Positions 6,624 to 13,353 of a DNA stretch of 45,366 nucleotides are shown piece after piece. Position 1 is the first letter of the stretch. The number at the start of each line of letters is the position of its first letter. The position numbers and the translations under genes are program-made. Under the pieces are notes generated by a model. It was not told the DNA's origin, made no database searches, and saw only the letters and a program-made list of their open reading frames with translations. This DNA comes from an uncultured archaeon (GTDB lineage: Archaea; Halobacteriota; Methanosarcinia; Methanosarcinales; Methanoperedenaceae): positions 1-45,366 of the forward strand of contig CABMIH010000004.1 of NCBI GenBank assembly GCA_902386205.1, read 5' to 3'.

Positions 6624-7223
6624 TCAGGCTTTAGCACTCAATTTCTCGTATTTCTTTTCAAACTCTCCCTGGCATGTGTTGCAGCAGAAGAAATAATCTT
6701 TCTCGTCGAATTTCTTTCTGACCGCATTCCCTGCCACCTTTTTGTCACAATAAGCGCAGGTCAGGGTTATGCTTGAGGAAGCAAGAGGTATGGTTGAGTC
6801 TTTTCGAAACAGGTTTTTAACGGAAATAACGCGGATGTTGTTTATATCTGTGAGGTTTATCCTGTCCTGTATTGAAAGTATGTGCTGCAGGTCCCCTGCG
6901 ATCCTGGATACTATGGCAGCATCAGAATCAGATGTAACGTACAGTTCCTTTACCTCTTCAAGACCCAGGAGCTCCTCTGCTATCCTGTTCACCGCGAGGG
7001 GCTTTGCGTTCACAATGAGTATAGCTTCGGATACACCGAGCTTGCTGTTATCTATATCTAATGTGAATTTCCTGATAACACCGAGTTCGACCAGCCTGTC
7101 CACACGGCTCTTGACCGTGGGAACGCTTGTCAGGCAGTTCCTGGCTATCTCCTGGAACGACTTCCTGCTGTCACTGTGGAGATGTGTCAATATTTTGACA
7201 TCTAGATTGTCCAGTTCTACCAT
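6624..7223 (-). CDS. Lrp/AsnC-type regulator with C-terminal TRASH metal-sensing domain
   Basis: The 199-residue protein has an Lrp-type winged helix at residues 1-60 (LDVKILTHLHSDSRKSFQEI, then PTVKSRVDRLVELGVI). An Lrp ligand/dimerisation region follows to about 138, then a TRASH domain at 154-195 with Cys156/Cys159, Cys180 and Cys184 (CAYCDKKV, FFCCNTC). TRASH domains bind metals; in haloarchaea a similar Lrp-TRASH protein responds to copper and controls a copper ATPase. The 5' region has TTTAC-N7-GTAAA between TATA and ATG, so it may repress itself. It heads a two-gene operon with an archaeosortase. YHS and TRASH are related folds, so the cluster has at least three proteins with this type of metal site. 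Confidence 0.85.
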   Translation of the reverse strand: MVELDNLDVKILTHLHSDSRKSFQEIARNCLTSVPTVKSRVDRLVELGVIRKFTLDIDNSKLGVSEAILIVNAKPLAVNRIAEELLGLEEVKELYVTSDSDAAIVSRIAGDLQHILSIQDRINLTDINNIRVISVKNLFRKDSTIPLASSSITLTCAYCDKKVAGNAVRKKFDEKDYFFCCNTCQGEFEKKYEKLSAKA

Positions 7224-7232
7224 ATTAATAAC

Positions 7233-7263
7233 TTTACATGCGATGTAAACTTAAGTACTTTAC
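7233..7263. promoter_or_regulatory. Candidate operator of the Lrp-TRASH/archaeosortase operon
   Basis: TTTAC 7233-7237 and GTAAA 7245-7249 flank a 7-bp spacer and are extended to 7-bp arms by the neighbouring AT (TTTACAT/ATGTAAA). A third half site, TTTAC at 7259-7263, lies after ACTTAAGTACTTT (7249-7261). On the minus strand a TATA-like ATTTAATATAAAAAT lies just upstream (about 7268-7282), so the sites sit between TATA and the ATG at 7223. The 13-bp ACTTAAGTACTTT is repeated exactly at 8215-8227. Confidence 0.7.
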
Positions 7264-7344
7264 GGTTATTTTTATATTAAATGTTTTTAAAGCACAAACC
7301 ATTTAAGGAGTGAATCCTGTTTGTTTATAAATGAAGTAATAATT

Positions 7345-8157
7345 ATGTATGTCATAAAAGCTAACGGTGAAAAAGAGGAGTTCAATCCCGAAAAAATCCG
7401 AAGTTCTCTTACGAGAGCGAATGTGGACAGGACAATTTCGGATGAGATCATAAAACAGGTAGAAAAAGAAGCATTCGATGGTATAACCACTGCTGCGATT
7501 TTCAGGAGGGTCATGGAGCTCTTGAAAAATCGTTCGCCTGCAAGAGCATCGTGTTACGATCTCAAAGATGCTATCAAGCGTCTTGGGCCTGCGGGATTTC
7601 CTTTTGAGACCTTTATCGCTGAGATACTAAAAGAAAATGGGTTTAAAACTATGCTGCGCACAAGACTCAGGGGTAAATGTGCTGAACATGAAATCGATGT
7701 AATAGCTACCGATAACAACGGCAAACGCTTCCTCATCGAGTGCAAGTTCCATAATTATCCGGGCACCTATATCGATTTGAAAGAAGCGCTCTATACATAT
7801 GCAAGGCTTCTGGATTTGAATAACGGGAATAATTCTTTTGATGGTGTATGGCTTTCATGCAATACGAAAGCATCGATAGAGGCACAGAAATATGCTGAAT
7901 GCATGAATATCAAGCTGCTTTGCTGGAGACATCCCAAAGATAGAAGCCTTGAGAAAATGATAGCTGAAAAAAATCTGTACCCCATAACTATTTTACAGTC
8001 GGCCGGACCTGATATCATCAAACGATTTTCAAAGGCTGGATACATACTGGTAAAAGACCTGCTTCAAGAGGATTTCAGGAATATAGGAAGGAAAACCGGA
8101 TTAAAAGACCGCAAAATCAGGGAACTGGTGGATGAAGCAAGGGAGATTTGCTGTTAA
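7345..8157 (+). CDS. ATP-cone protein fused to a PD-(D/E)xK nuclease domain
   Basis: From ATG 7345 the product has 270 residues. Residues 1-85 are an ATP-cone (MYVIKANGEKEEFNPEKIRSSL), the nucleotide-binding regulatory domain known from ribonucleotide reductases and NrdR. Residues 100-200 are a restriction-endonuclease-like domain with Asp118, Glu132 and Lys134 in EIDVIATDNNGKRFLIECK. The C-terminal 50 residues (IIKRFSKAGYILVKDLL, GLKDRKIRELVDEA) look like a helix-hairpin-helix DNA-binding region. The architecture suggests a DNA-cutting enzyme whose activity or assembly answers to ATP/dATP. Such fusions exist as uncharacterised archaeal and bacterial proteins. A TTG at 7321 could extend it by 8 residues, but the ATP-cone begins at the ATG. 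Confidence 0.75.
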   Translation: MYVIKANGEKEEFNPEKIRSSLTRANVDRTISDEIIKQVEKEAFDGITTAAIFRRVMELLKNRSPARASCYDLKDAIKRLGPAGFPFETFIAEILKENGFKTMLRTRLRGKCAEHEIDVIATDNNGKRFLIECKFHNYPGTYIDLKEALYTYARLLDLNNGNNSFDGVWLSCNTKASIEAQKYAECMNIKLLCWRHPKDRSLEKMIAEKNLYPITILQSAGPDIIKRFSKAGYILVKDLLQEDFRNIGRKTGLKDRKIRELVDEAREICC

Positions 8158-8214
8158 GTCCCGACACATTTTCATGCTCATTGCAGTCCCATCTTATGTT
8201 TTAGCTTTAGGCTC

Positions 8215-8263
8215 ACTTAAGTACTTTTCCGCAAGCTTTAATATCTTTTACGTTAATTGTAAA
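8215..8263 (+). promoter_or_regulatory. Candidate operator/promoter of the blaI-like operon
   Basis: TTTAC 8247-8251, spacer 8252-8258 and GTAAA 8259-8263 end 3 bases before the ATG at 8267. A TATA-like CTTTAATAT lies at 8236-8244, so the transcript would be nearly leaderless and the palindrome would block its start. ACTTAAGTACTTT 8215-8227 is identical to 7249-7261. Confidence 0.65.
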
Positions 8264-8266
8264 CAC

Positions 8267-8626
8267 ATGGTTAAGCTTGACCAGATCAATATTTCAAATG
8301 AAGGCCTCACGAAGTTCTTCAGCCCCATCGAATCTACGATAATGAAGACTTTATGGAGCGAAGGCGAAATGATGACCTCGGAGCTGACTGAAAAGACAAA
8401 GATACCCCTTACAAGCGTGGCAGGTACTCTTGACAGGCTTGTAAAAGCAGGATATGCAATGCGGCGTGTGGAAACTGTAAATGGAAGGGTAAGATATGTG
8501 TATGCACCGGTCTCTTCCGAGGAAGAGGCGGCTTCTGAGATAACAACGAGGGTGCTTGACAGCCTTGTGGACGCATTCGGCCCTCTTGCGCTTGAAAATT
8601 TCTCAAAATACAGTGGTAAGAAATGA
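8267..8626 (+). CDS. BlaI/MecI/CopY-family transcriptional repressor
   Basis: From ATG 8267 the product has 119 residues, the usual size for this family; a longer frame back to 8132 would run through the previous gene and the operator. The winged helix is clear: SPIESTIMKTLWSEGEMM, TSELTEKTKIPLTSVAGTLDRL and GYAMRRVETVNGRVRYVYAP match BlaI/PenI. Such repressors form dimers on palindromes and are removed by partner-driven proteolysis (BlaR1) or metal (CopY). The next gene, a membrane M48 peptidase, overlaps it by 4 bp, recalling blaI-blaR1. There is no penicillin-sensing domain, so the signal here is unknown. A palindrome at the start site suggests autorepression. Confidence 0.85.
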   Translation: MVKLDQINISNEGLTKFFSPIESTIMKTLWSEGEMMTSELTEKTKIPLTSVAGTLDRLVKAGYAMRRVETVNGRVRYVYAPVSSEEEAASEITTRVLDSLVDAFGPLALENFSKYSGKK

Positions 8627-9303
8627 AACTCCTGGGTGAAATAAACTGTTTTGGCCAGTGTTTGAGACTGTCTGAGTTTGCCCCTTTTATAGCCCTTCTA
8701 ATAGTTGTTTCAATAGCTATGCTGGCAGCAAGCCTGATGCTGCGGAATCCGAAACAAAGGATTATGACATTCGTTTCAGCCCAGATTTGTGTTCTCCTGG
8801 CCATAGCTGCGACATTTTACGTGATGAATTGCAGCGAGATGCTCTCGATTTACCTGTACTTTGGTTATGTGGCTGTATCAACAATCATTATATTCGGCGT
8901 GCTCAGGCATTACGACAGGGTAATGATCAGGCGCCTTGGGGCAAGGCCCATAGCGCCCCTTATGAAATGGACGCAGGATTTTGTTGACAGGCTTACATCA
9001 GCCACAATATATTATTATGATTCTGCCGTGCCCCGTGCTTTTGCATCAGGAAGGTCGATCTTCGTATCGCTCGGGCTTCTTGAGGCCTTAAATGAGGATG
9101 AACTGAAGGCAGTCCTGGCGCATGAGGCATGGCACATCCGCAATAACTCAAGGACGCCATATTTAAAGCAGCTTGCGTTGATGACTTTTTCGCCACCCAA
9201 GGAATCCGAGCTTGAAAAACTGGCAGACGTTTTTGCGGCTGAGATAGCCGGCAGTGAAGCTCTTTATTCTGCGCGTGATAAATTGGATAAAGTATTTACC
9301 TGA
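8623..9303 (+). CDS. Membrane-bound M48-family metallopeptidase (BlaR1-like partner of BlaI)
   Basis: The 226-residue protein has three N-terminal hydrophobic segments (about 20-40, 48-68, 75-95) and a zinc peptidase motif HEAWH at 167-171, with the downstream ESELEKLADVFAAE supplying the third ligand. AFASGRSIFVSLGLLEALNEDELKAVLAHE is the M48 consensus. ATGA overlap with the repressor gene indicates translational coupling, and the pair resembles the BlaI-BlaR1 or MecI-MecR1 signal pair. In that model the peptidase, once activated, cuts or triggers cutting of the repressor. The protein is shorter than BlaR1 and lacks any sensor domain outside the membrane, so the trigger may be membrane stress or an interacting protein. 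Confidence 0.8.
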   Translation: MKLLGEINCFGQCLRLSEFAPFIALLIVVSIAMLAASLMLRNPKQRIMTFVSAQICVLLAIAATFYVMNCSEMLSIYLYFGYVAVSTIIIFGVLRHYDRVMIRRLGARPIAPLMKWTQDFVDRLTSATIYYYDSAVPRAFASGRSIFVSLGLLEALNEDELKAVLAHEAWHIRNNSRTPYLKQLALMTFSPPKESELEKLADVFAAEIAGSEALYSARDKLDKVFT

Positions 9304-9312
9304 AAAGGTAAA
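9295..9312. repeat. Inverted repeat at end of M48 gene
   Basis: TTTACC 9295-9300 and GGTAAA 9307-9312 pair perfectly across TGAAAA. The arms resemble the TTTAC/GTAAA operators, but the spacer between the five-base cores is 8 instead of 7 and the site spans a stop codon. It could be a weak related operator for htpX or a simple hairpin. Confidence 0.3.
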
Positions 9313-9364
9313 CAATAGTAAGATTTGACTGTTATAAGATAATAATCAAGAGGTAAGAAAACAA

Positions 9365-10225
9365 ATGAAAAGCATGTTCAAAACGACGGTGCTGTTAGCT
9401 GCACTGACCGGACTGTTAGTGATCATAGGCAGTTTCTGGGGACCCGGAGGCATGACAATAGCATTGATCTTTGCGCTAATCATGAATTTCGGGTCATACT
9501 GGTTCAGTGATAAGATAGTGCTTGCAATGTACCATGCGAGGGAGGTCACTGAATCCGAATTCCCTAATCTCTACAGGGTTGTGCGCGGCCTCACTTATAA
9601 GGCGAGCCTGCCCATGCCCAAAGTCTATATTGTGGATTCACCGATGGCGAACGCTTTTGCAACAGGCAGGAATCCCGAGCATGCAGCAGTTGCAGTGACC
9701 ACAGGAATAATGCAGATCCTGACGCCTGAGGAACTTGAAGGCGTGCTGGCCCATGAATTGGCCCATGTTTCGAACCGCGATACTTTGATAAGCGCGGTAG
9801 CAGCAACTATTGCCGGGGTCATAACCATGGTAGCTTCGATGGCGCAGTGGGCTGCCATATTCGGGGGTTTCGGCGGGCGTGATGATAATGATAGGGGCGG
9901 GGGCATAATAGGTTTCCTTGCTCTTGTAATAATTGCGCCGATTGCGGCAACGCTTATCCAGCTTGCGATTTCAAGATCCCGTGAGTTCGTAGCTGATGAG
10001 AGCGGCGCAAAAATGTGCGGAAAACCCTGGGCTCTTGCCAATGCTCTTGGGAAATTGCATCGTTCAGCCGACATATCAGCTGCGAATGGCCGCCCGGCGG
10101 ATATTAACCCTTCGACTGCTCACATGATGATAGTCAACCCGCTTCGCGGGAGCGCGTTAATGTCTCTCTTCTCGACCCATCCCCCAACAGAAGAGAGAAT
10201 TGCAAGACTTAACAGGATGATTTAA
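9365..10225 (+). CDS. htpX: HtpX, membrane M48 zinc protease
   Basis: The 286-residue protein matches HtpX throughout. It has two N-terminal helices, [21 protein letters not shown], the HELAH zinc motif at 130-134, two more hydrophobic segments, [11 protein letters not shown] with the third ligand Glu207, and the C-terminal [10 protein letters not shown]. HtpX degrades misfolded membrane proteins during envelope stress. A GAGGT sequence lies about 11 bases before the ATG and a TATA-like TTATAAG at 9331, so it probably has its own promoter although it follows the BlaI/M48 pair by only 61 bp. Two M48 peptidases in a row with a BlaI repressor fit a membrane-protein quality control response. Confidence 0.95.
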   Translation: MKSMFKTTVLLAALTGLLVIIGSFWGPGGMTIALIFALIMNFGSYWFSDKIVLAMYHAREVTESEFPNLYRVVRGLTYKASLPMPKVYIVDSPMANAFATGRNPEHAAVAVTTGIMQILTPEELEGVLAHELAHVSNRDTLISAVAATIAGVITMVASMAQWAAIFGGFGGRDDNDRGGGIIGFLALVIIAPIAATLIQLAISRSREFVADESGAKMCGKPWALANALGKLHRSADISAANGRPADINPSTAHMMIVNPLRGSALMSLFSTHPPTEERIARLNRMI

Positions 10226-10227
10226 GG

Positions 10228-10258
10228 AAATAAAAAAAGTTCCCGGCTTTTTTTATTT
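10228..10258. terminator. Bidirectional terminator between convergent genes
   Basis: AAATAAAAAAAG (10228-10239) and CTTTTTTTATTT (10247-10258) form a perfect 12-bp inverted repeat around seven bases. It gives a T-run at the 3' end on both strands, right after htpX and right after the convergent gene at 10261, as expected for archaeal T-tract termination. Confidence 0.75.
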
Positions 10259-10260
10259 TT

Positions 10261-10728
10261 TCAGTTCCGGCTGTATATTTCCTGTATATCTTTGATGCAG
10301 TTCCATGCATTGTCAAAAACGTATTGGGGGATTTCCCAGGGATTTTCTTTGCCCTTCTTAATAGCATCAACGTCTTTTTTGACAGTAAGCCCGATATAAA
10401 CAGAAAACGGCTTGTTGGCAAGTTTGGGTTTAACGAAGAAATGGAACAGGTACACCCTCCTGTCATCGGTTGATAAATATATCGTCCTGGGGGCAGTATT
10501 GTCATCGATCCTTATATTTTTCAGGAATCCTTTCGTAATGGCTGCAAACTCAGTTATATATTCTGTCAATTGCTCAAGGGAAAGCACGACCTCAGGAGTC
10601 TTGACTCCCGCTATCTCCGAGGCTTCTCCCTTAAGATATGTCGGATCAAGAAGTATTACTGCCCTTGCGTTCAATTTTTCTTTAAGTTTTAATATGCTTG
10701 CTTGAAGCTGGCCGCTTAAATTCTCCAT
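10261..10728 (-). CDS. Conserved hypothetical protein, roadblock-like size
   Basis: Starting at ATG 10726-10728 the product has 155 residues (MENLSGQLQASILKLKEKL...). A longer frame would extend into the promoter region of the divergent nitroreductase gene and is unlikely. The string RAVILLDPTYLKGEAS followed by alternating strands (RTIYLSTDDRRVYLFHFFV, KPFSVYIGLTVKKD) suggests a small alpha/beta fold, possibly like roadblock/LC7 or profilin-type domains. I cannot assign it. There are no membrane segments. It is transcribed alone, divergent from the nitroreductase with about 90 bp between, and ends at the bidirectional terminator shared with htpX. Confidence 0.6.
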   Translation of the reverse strand: MENLSGQLQASILKLKEKLNARAVILLDPTYLKGEASEIAGVKTPEVVLSLEQLTEYITEFAAITKGFLKNIRIDDNTAPRTIYLSTDDRRVYLFHFFVKPKLANKPFSVYIGLTVKKDVDAIKKGKENPWEIPQYVFDNAWNCIKDIQEIYSRN

Positions 10729-10820
10729 AATTATATATATTGTAAAAATACATATTAAATTCTTACGGTATACCAAAAAGCTTAAATTTGCTGTGGACTT
10801 ATCCTGACAAAGGGAATTGT

Positions 10821-11363
10821 ATGGAAGTCCTGGAAGCAATAAGGTACAGATGCAGTGTGCGGGAGTTCAAACCGGATATCATTCCTGACGAAGTCCTTCG
10901 GAAAATACTGGAAGCTGCCAGGTGGGCCCCCAGCCCGTTCAATACCCAGCCATGGGAATTCATAATCATCAAAGATAAAGCTACACTTAAATCTATTTCC
11001 AGGCTTGCAAGGTATTCGGGTTATCTTGAGTTTGCCCCGATGGCGATTGCTGTAGTCGTGCCGCCTGTAAACAGTAAATTTTCATGGATCGAAAGCATAG
11101 GCGAACCCAGGTTTGCTGCTGCAATGGCTGTCCAGAACATGATGCTTGCAGCCTGGGACGCAGGGATCGGGACATGCTGGGTGAGTATTGAAAGGGAAAA
11201 AGCCCGCGAAATCCTGAAAGTACCTGACACCCACTTTATTTTGACCGTTATTCCGATCGGGTATCCCGCGACCGAACCAATGAAACATGATGAGAATTCC
11301 AGGAAAAAGCTCAGTGATATGATATCCTATGAAACTTTTGGGGAAAATACCGGATCAATATGA
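10821..11363 (+). CDS. Nitroreductase-family FMN flavoprotein
   Basis: From ATG 10821 the product has 180 residues. Signature pieces are MEVLEAIRYRCSVREFKPD at the N-terminus (the Arg-Ser-x-Arg FMN phosphate site), ARWAPSPFNTQPWEFIII, and AAWDAGIGTCWVS with the FMN-binding Gly-Ile-Gly. IPIGYPA near the end is also typical. The family uses NAD(P)H or F420-type donors to reduce nitro groups, quinones, enones or flavins, and sometimes dehalogenates iodotyrosine. The physiological substrate cannot be told. A TusA-like gene overlaps its end by 4 bp, so the two are co-translated and might act on sulfur or redox cofactors together. Confidence 0.85.
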   Translation: MEVLEAIRYRCSVREFKPDIIPDEVLRKILEAARWAPSPFNTQPWEFIIIKDKATLKSISRLARYSGYLEFAPMAIAVVVPPVNSKFSWIESIGEPRFAAAMAVQNMMLAAWDAGIGTCWVSIEREKAREILKVPDTHFILTVIPIGYPATEPMKHDENSRKKLSDMISYETFGENTGSI

Positions 11364-11605
11364 GCGAGCAAGATAACATTAAACCTGAAAGAACCCTTGA
11401 CTGCGTGGGACTCTATTGTCCTATACCTATATTCAATACAACGCAGGAAATGGAAAAAATGGAACCGGGCCAGGTACTGGAGATGGTCACTGATGACCCG
11501 GCTGCAGTGCAGGATATTCCGCGCTGGGCGAAAAGGGCAGGGCACCAGTTTTTAAAGCTTTTTAAAGAAGGCGAACATTATCATTTCCTTATAAAGAAAG
11601 GATAG
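11360..11605 (+). CDS. TusA/SirA-like sulfur carrier protein
   Basis: The 81-residue protein has the TusA fold signature LDCVGLYCPIPIF, with the CPxP motif at Cys20-Pro23, and VLEMVTDDPAAVQDIPRWAKRAGHQFL, the usual second half. TusA-like proteins carry a persulfide on the CPxP Cys and pass it to tRNA thiolation, molybdopterin or sulfur oxidation and reduction systems. ATGA overlap with the nitroreductase gene makes them an operon. Whether this copy serves tRNA, cofactor or energy sulfur metabolism is not visible. It is followed by a 612-bp non-coding region. Confidence 0.85.
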   Translation: MSEQDNIKPERTLDCVGLYCPIPIFNTTQEMEKMEPGQVLEMVTDDPAAVQDIPRWAKRAGHQFLKLFKEGEHYHFLIKKG

Positions 11606-11662
11606 TCTATCTTGGTACTTGAATAATACAACATTACAATGACGTTATTTTGACTAAAAACT

Positions 11663-11926
11663 GTGAATAACTGTTTTTAACCCAAAAAGACAACCCCTTT
11701 GTTTCAAGTGGAAACCTGGGATTAACGATCGGATGGGTTTTTGGGTAGTTTTTTGTGATAATAATAGTTTAATTTGCTTTATGCTTCTTACTATAACTTA
11801 TTTTTAGAAATGACGTTTCATAAATTGTATTTTCAATGTATGCAGTAAAAAACCTGTATTTCAAATAGAAGTTGTAAATAACTGTTTTTAACTGAAATTA
11901 ACCAACCCCTTTGTTTCTACTGGAAA
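11663..11926 (+). repeat. Two imperfect direct repeats in a 612-bp gene-free region
   Basis: Unit A (11663-11714) and unit B (11874-11926) share AATAACTGTTTTTAAC, then CAACCCCTTTGTTTC and TGGAAA, and are 211 bp apart. Each ends in an imperfect palindrome TTTC-N5-GAAA. A third, more diverged unit (about 12037-12083) ends in TTTCAACTGAAA, which forms part of the promoter of the gene at 12218. The whole stretch 11606-12217 has no credible open frame. The repeats look like regulator-binding units stacked upstream of that promoter. Confidence 0.55.
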
Positions 11927-12070
11927 ATTAATCCTGGCTATTAAATGAATTATTGATGACAACTGGGCATCAAAAAACATTTTAATCACTAAACACCTTT
12001 TAAAAGGCTATATTTTTTGATTTTGCTGTATTAAACACTGTTTTTTGTATATAACTTATATTAACCTTTA

Positions 12071-12092
12071 TTTCAACTGAAAAGTTTATATA
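12071..12092 (+). promoter_or_regulatory. Strong BRE/TATA promoter with overlapping palindrome
   Basis: GAAAAG (12079-12084) followed by TTTATATA (12085-12092) is a near-ideal archaeal BRE plus TATA box. The perfect palindrome TTTCA-AC-TGAAA (12071-12082) overlaps the BRE. A transcript would begin near 12115-12120, leaving a leader of about 100 bases before the ATG at 12218. Confidence 0.75.
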
Positions 12093-12168
12093 AGAATACT
12101 TCTATTTATTACCTGTTCACAACATTTCACCCGGAAAGGAGACATCGGAGGGGAAATCCGGATGCCTC

Positions 12169-12194
12169 GCTGTTCGCCTGTATTGGCGAACAGC
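12169..12194 (+). promoter_or_regulatory. Perfect 10-bp hairpin in the mRNA leader
   Basis: GCTGTTCGCC (12169-12178) and GGCGAACAGC (12185-12194) pair perfectly around the six-base loop TGTATT. It lies in the predicted leader, 14 bases before the GAGGT ribosome binding site (12209-12213). It is not followed by a T-run, so it is not a terminator. It may stabilise the message or be a binding site for a protein or RNA that controls translation. Confidence 0.6.
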
Positions 12195-12217
12195 CTTCCA
12201 ATGATGTGTGAGGTATC

Positions 12218-12745
12218 ATGAAAATACGGCTTGAAATCGAAGGAAAAAATGCGGGCAGTATAAATTACAGAGGGCCCGATTCAGCTGAAATGGCTATTGC
12301 TTATCTTAACTCGATAGATGCCGAAGAGATACAGGTTAATTTAGTGAATGATGACGGTACGAAGGCTTTTGCAGAATTCGAGGGTGAAGTCCCGGCCATG
12401 TCGGCATCCAGGTTCATACTTTCAGCTGCAAAAAGCAAATTCACCTTGCAGGAATCCTCCCTTGCCTCGCAAGTCGGAGAAAATGGATCACAGCTCACTT
12501 TGAAAGAGCGGCTTGAGATGTTCTTGAAGTTTGAGTTTTCTCGAATATGGTTCTCATCCCTTGATGTGCAAAAAAGATACGAAGATGTATATGGAAATAT
12601 CAATCTCTCAACAGTGTCCACCTACCTGGCAAGAATGTACCGGGATAATTTGCTTGAGAGGAGAGGAAACCGCAACCAGAGGGAATATCATATCAGGGAT
12701 GAAACTAATCCCCTGATGAATATTGAGTATGCTGCATCAAAATGA
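12218..12745 (+). CDS. Unknown protein with C-terminal winged-helix domain
   Basis: The 175-residue protein starts at ATG 12218 behind GAGGT. Residues 1-60 form a small alpha/beta region (MKIRLEIEGKNAGSINY, EEIQVNLVNDDGTKAFAEF). Residues 90-175 read as a winged helix: TLKERLEMFLKFEFSRIWFSS, then VQKRYEDVYGNINLSTVSTYLARMYRDNLLERRGN and an Arg/Asn-rich wing. That suggests a DNA- or RNA-binding regulator. I do not recognise the N-terminal domain. A strong promoter, repeated upstream boxes and a structured leader point to high and regulated expression, so it may control its own message. It stands alone; the gap after it has no clear gene. Confidence 0.65.
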   Translation: MKIRLEIEGKNAGSINYRGPDSAEMAIAYLNSIDAEEIQVNLVNDDGTKAFAEFEGEVPAMSASRFILSAAKSKFTLQESSLASQVGENGSQLTLKERLEMFLKFEFSRIWFSSLDVQKRYEDVYGNINLSTVSTYLARMYRDNLLERRGNRNQREYHIRDETNPLMNIEYAASK

Positions 12746-13101
12746 TGGGCGGGTTGATGAGCCGACCCCTTCGGGGCATACAGCACCCTCGCAACACTTG
12801 TATTGTGTTGTCTTCGCTGTAAATTGCACTTCTTGCGCTTTCTTATAACACCCTTTCGGAAGAAATCCCAGTCGAACCACCTTCCTTTTAAGACCTTGGT
12901 TGGTCTTTCAGTAATTACACCATGGAAGCCTGGATTTATATTTCCAATGTGGTTTTTCTGCCGATCTCTTGCTAGCTCATCGTAGCATGTACTTTATTCA
13001 CACTTATATGGATAAAGCAAATAACTATGTTGTTTTATCATGATTAATAGTTTTCGATAACAAAATAGATACCAACTAAGATAACCGATCAGGATAACAA
13101 A
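12746..13101. other. 356-bp intergenic region with serial hairpins and a possible coding relic
   Basis: No gene with a start and ribosome binding site is visible. Four hairpins occur: CCCC-TTC-GGGG 12766-12776, CAACAC/GTGTTG 12792-12810, AAGACC/GGTCTT 12890-12907, and GCTA/TAGC 12971-12986. On the minus strand a frame is open from about 12991 into the previous gene with no stop, reading like a basic protein (RWFDWDFFRKG, IRKRKKC). It has no ATG, GTG or TTG near its beginning and a TAA just upstream. It could be a gene remnant or a structured RNA; neither can be settled here. Confidence 0.4.
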
Positions 13102-13332
13102 TCACACATTATTAATGGTTTCAAGCTTGAACATCACATTCAGACCCCTAAGTGTCACCTGGACCTTATCGCCAAAACGCAAAATCTCTTCAACATCAAC
13201 ATTCTTTCCCCACTCATAGACGAAATCATGTGTCCCGCGCATGGGTTTGAAACCCAGGGACAGGAGGCGCTGATTGATTTCAGAAGGTTTTGCGCCTTCG
13301 CTGTTAAACCAGATAATTAGATAGCTCTTCAT
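13102..13332 (-). CDS. Small conserved hypothetical protein, 76 residues
   Basis: The product starts MKSYLIIWFNSEGAKPSEI and contains GFKPMRGTHDFVYEWG, VEEILRFGDKVQVTLRGLNVMFKLETI. A ferredoxin-like beta-alpha-beta plan (strand, helix, strand with FVYEW, helix, strand) is suggested by the pattern. The 'P-M-R/K-G-x-H/x-D-F-V-Y-x-W' block looks conserved and I believe similar small archaeal proteins exist, but I cannot name one. No membrane segment or metal motif is seen. It is on the minus strand 21 bp downstream of the TBP-like small protein gene, so the two may be co-transcribed. Confidence 0.65.
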   Translation of the reverse strand: MKSYLIIWFNSEGAKPSEINQRLLSLGFKPMRGTHDFVYEWGKNVDVEEILRFGDKVQVTLRGLNVMFKLETINNV

Positions 13333-13353
13333 GTTTAATAATTATTTTTATTA

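Noticed and set aside
8132-8266. Longer start for the BlaI-like repressor
   Set aside because: It would cover the end of the nuclease gene and the operator, and give 45 residues not found in the family.
12803-12985. Plus-strand frame of 60 codons in the intergenic region
   Set aside because: No ribosome binding site and no recognisable sequence; it is the antisense of another open frame and may be chance.
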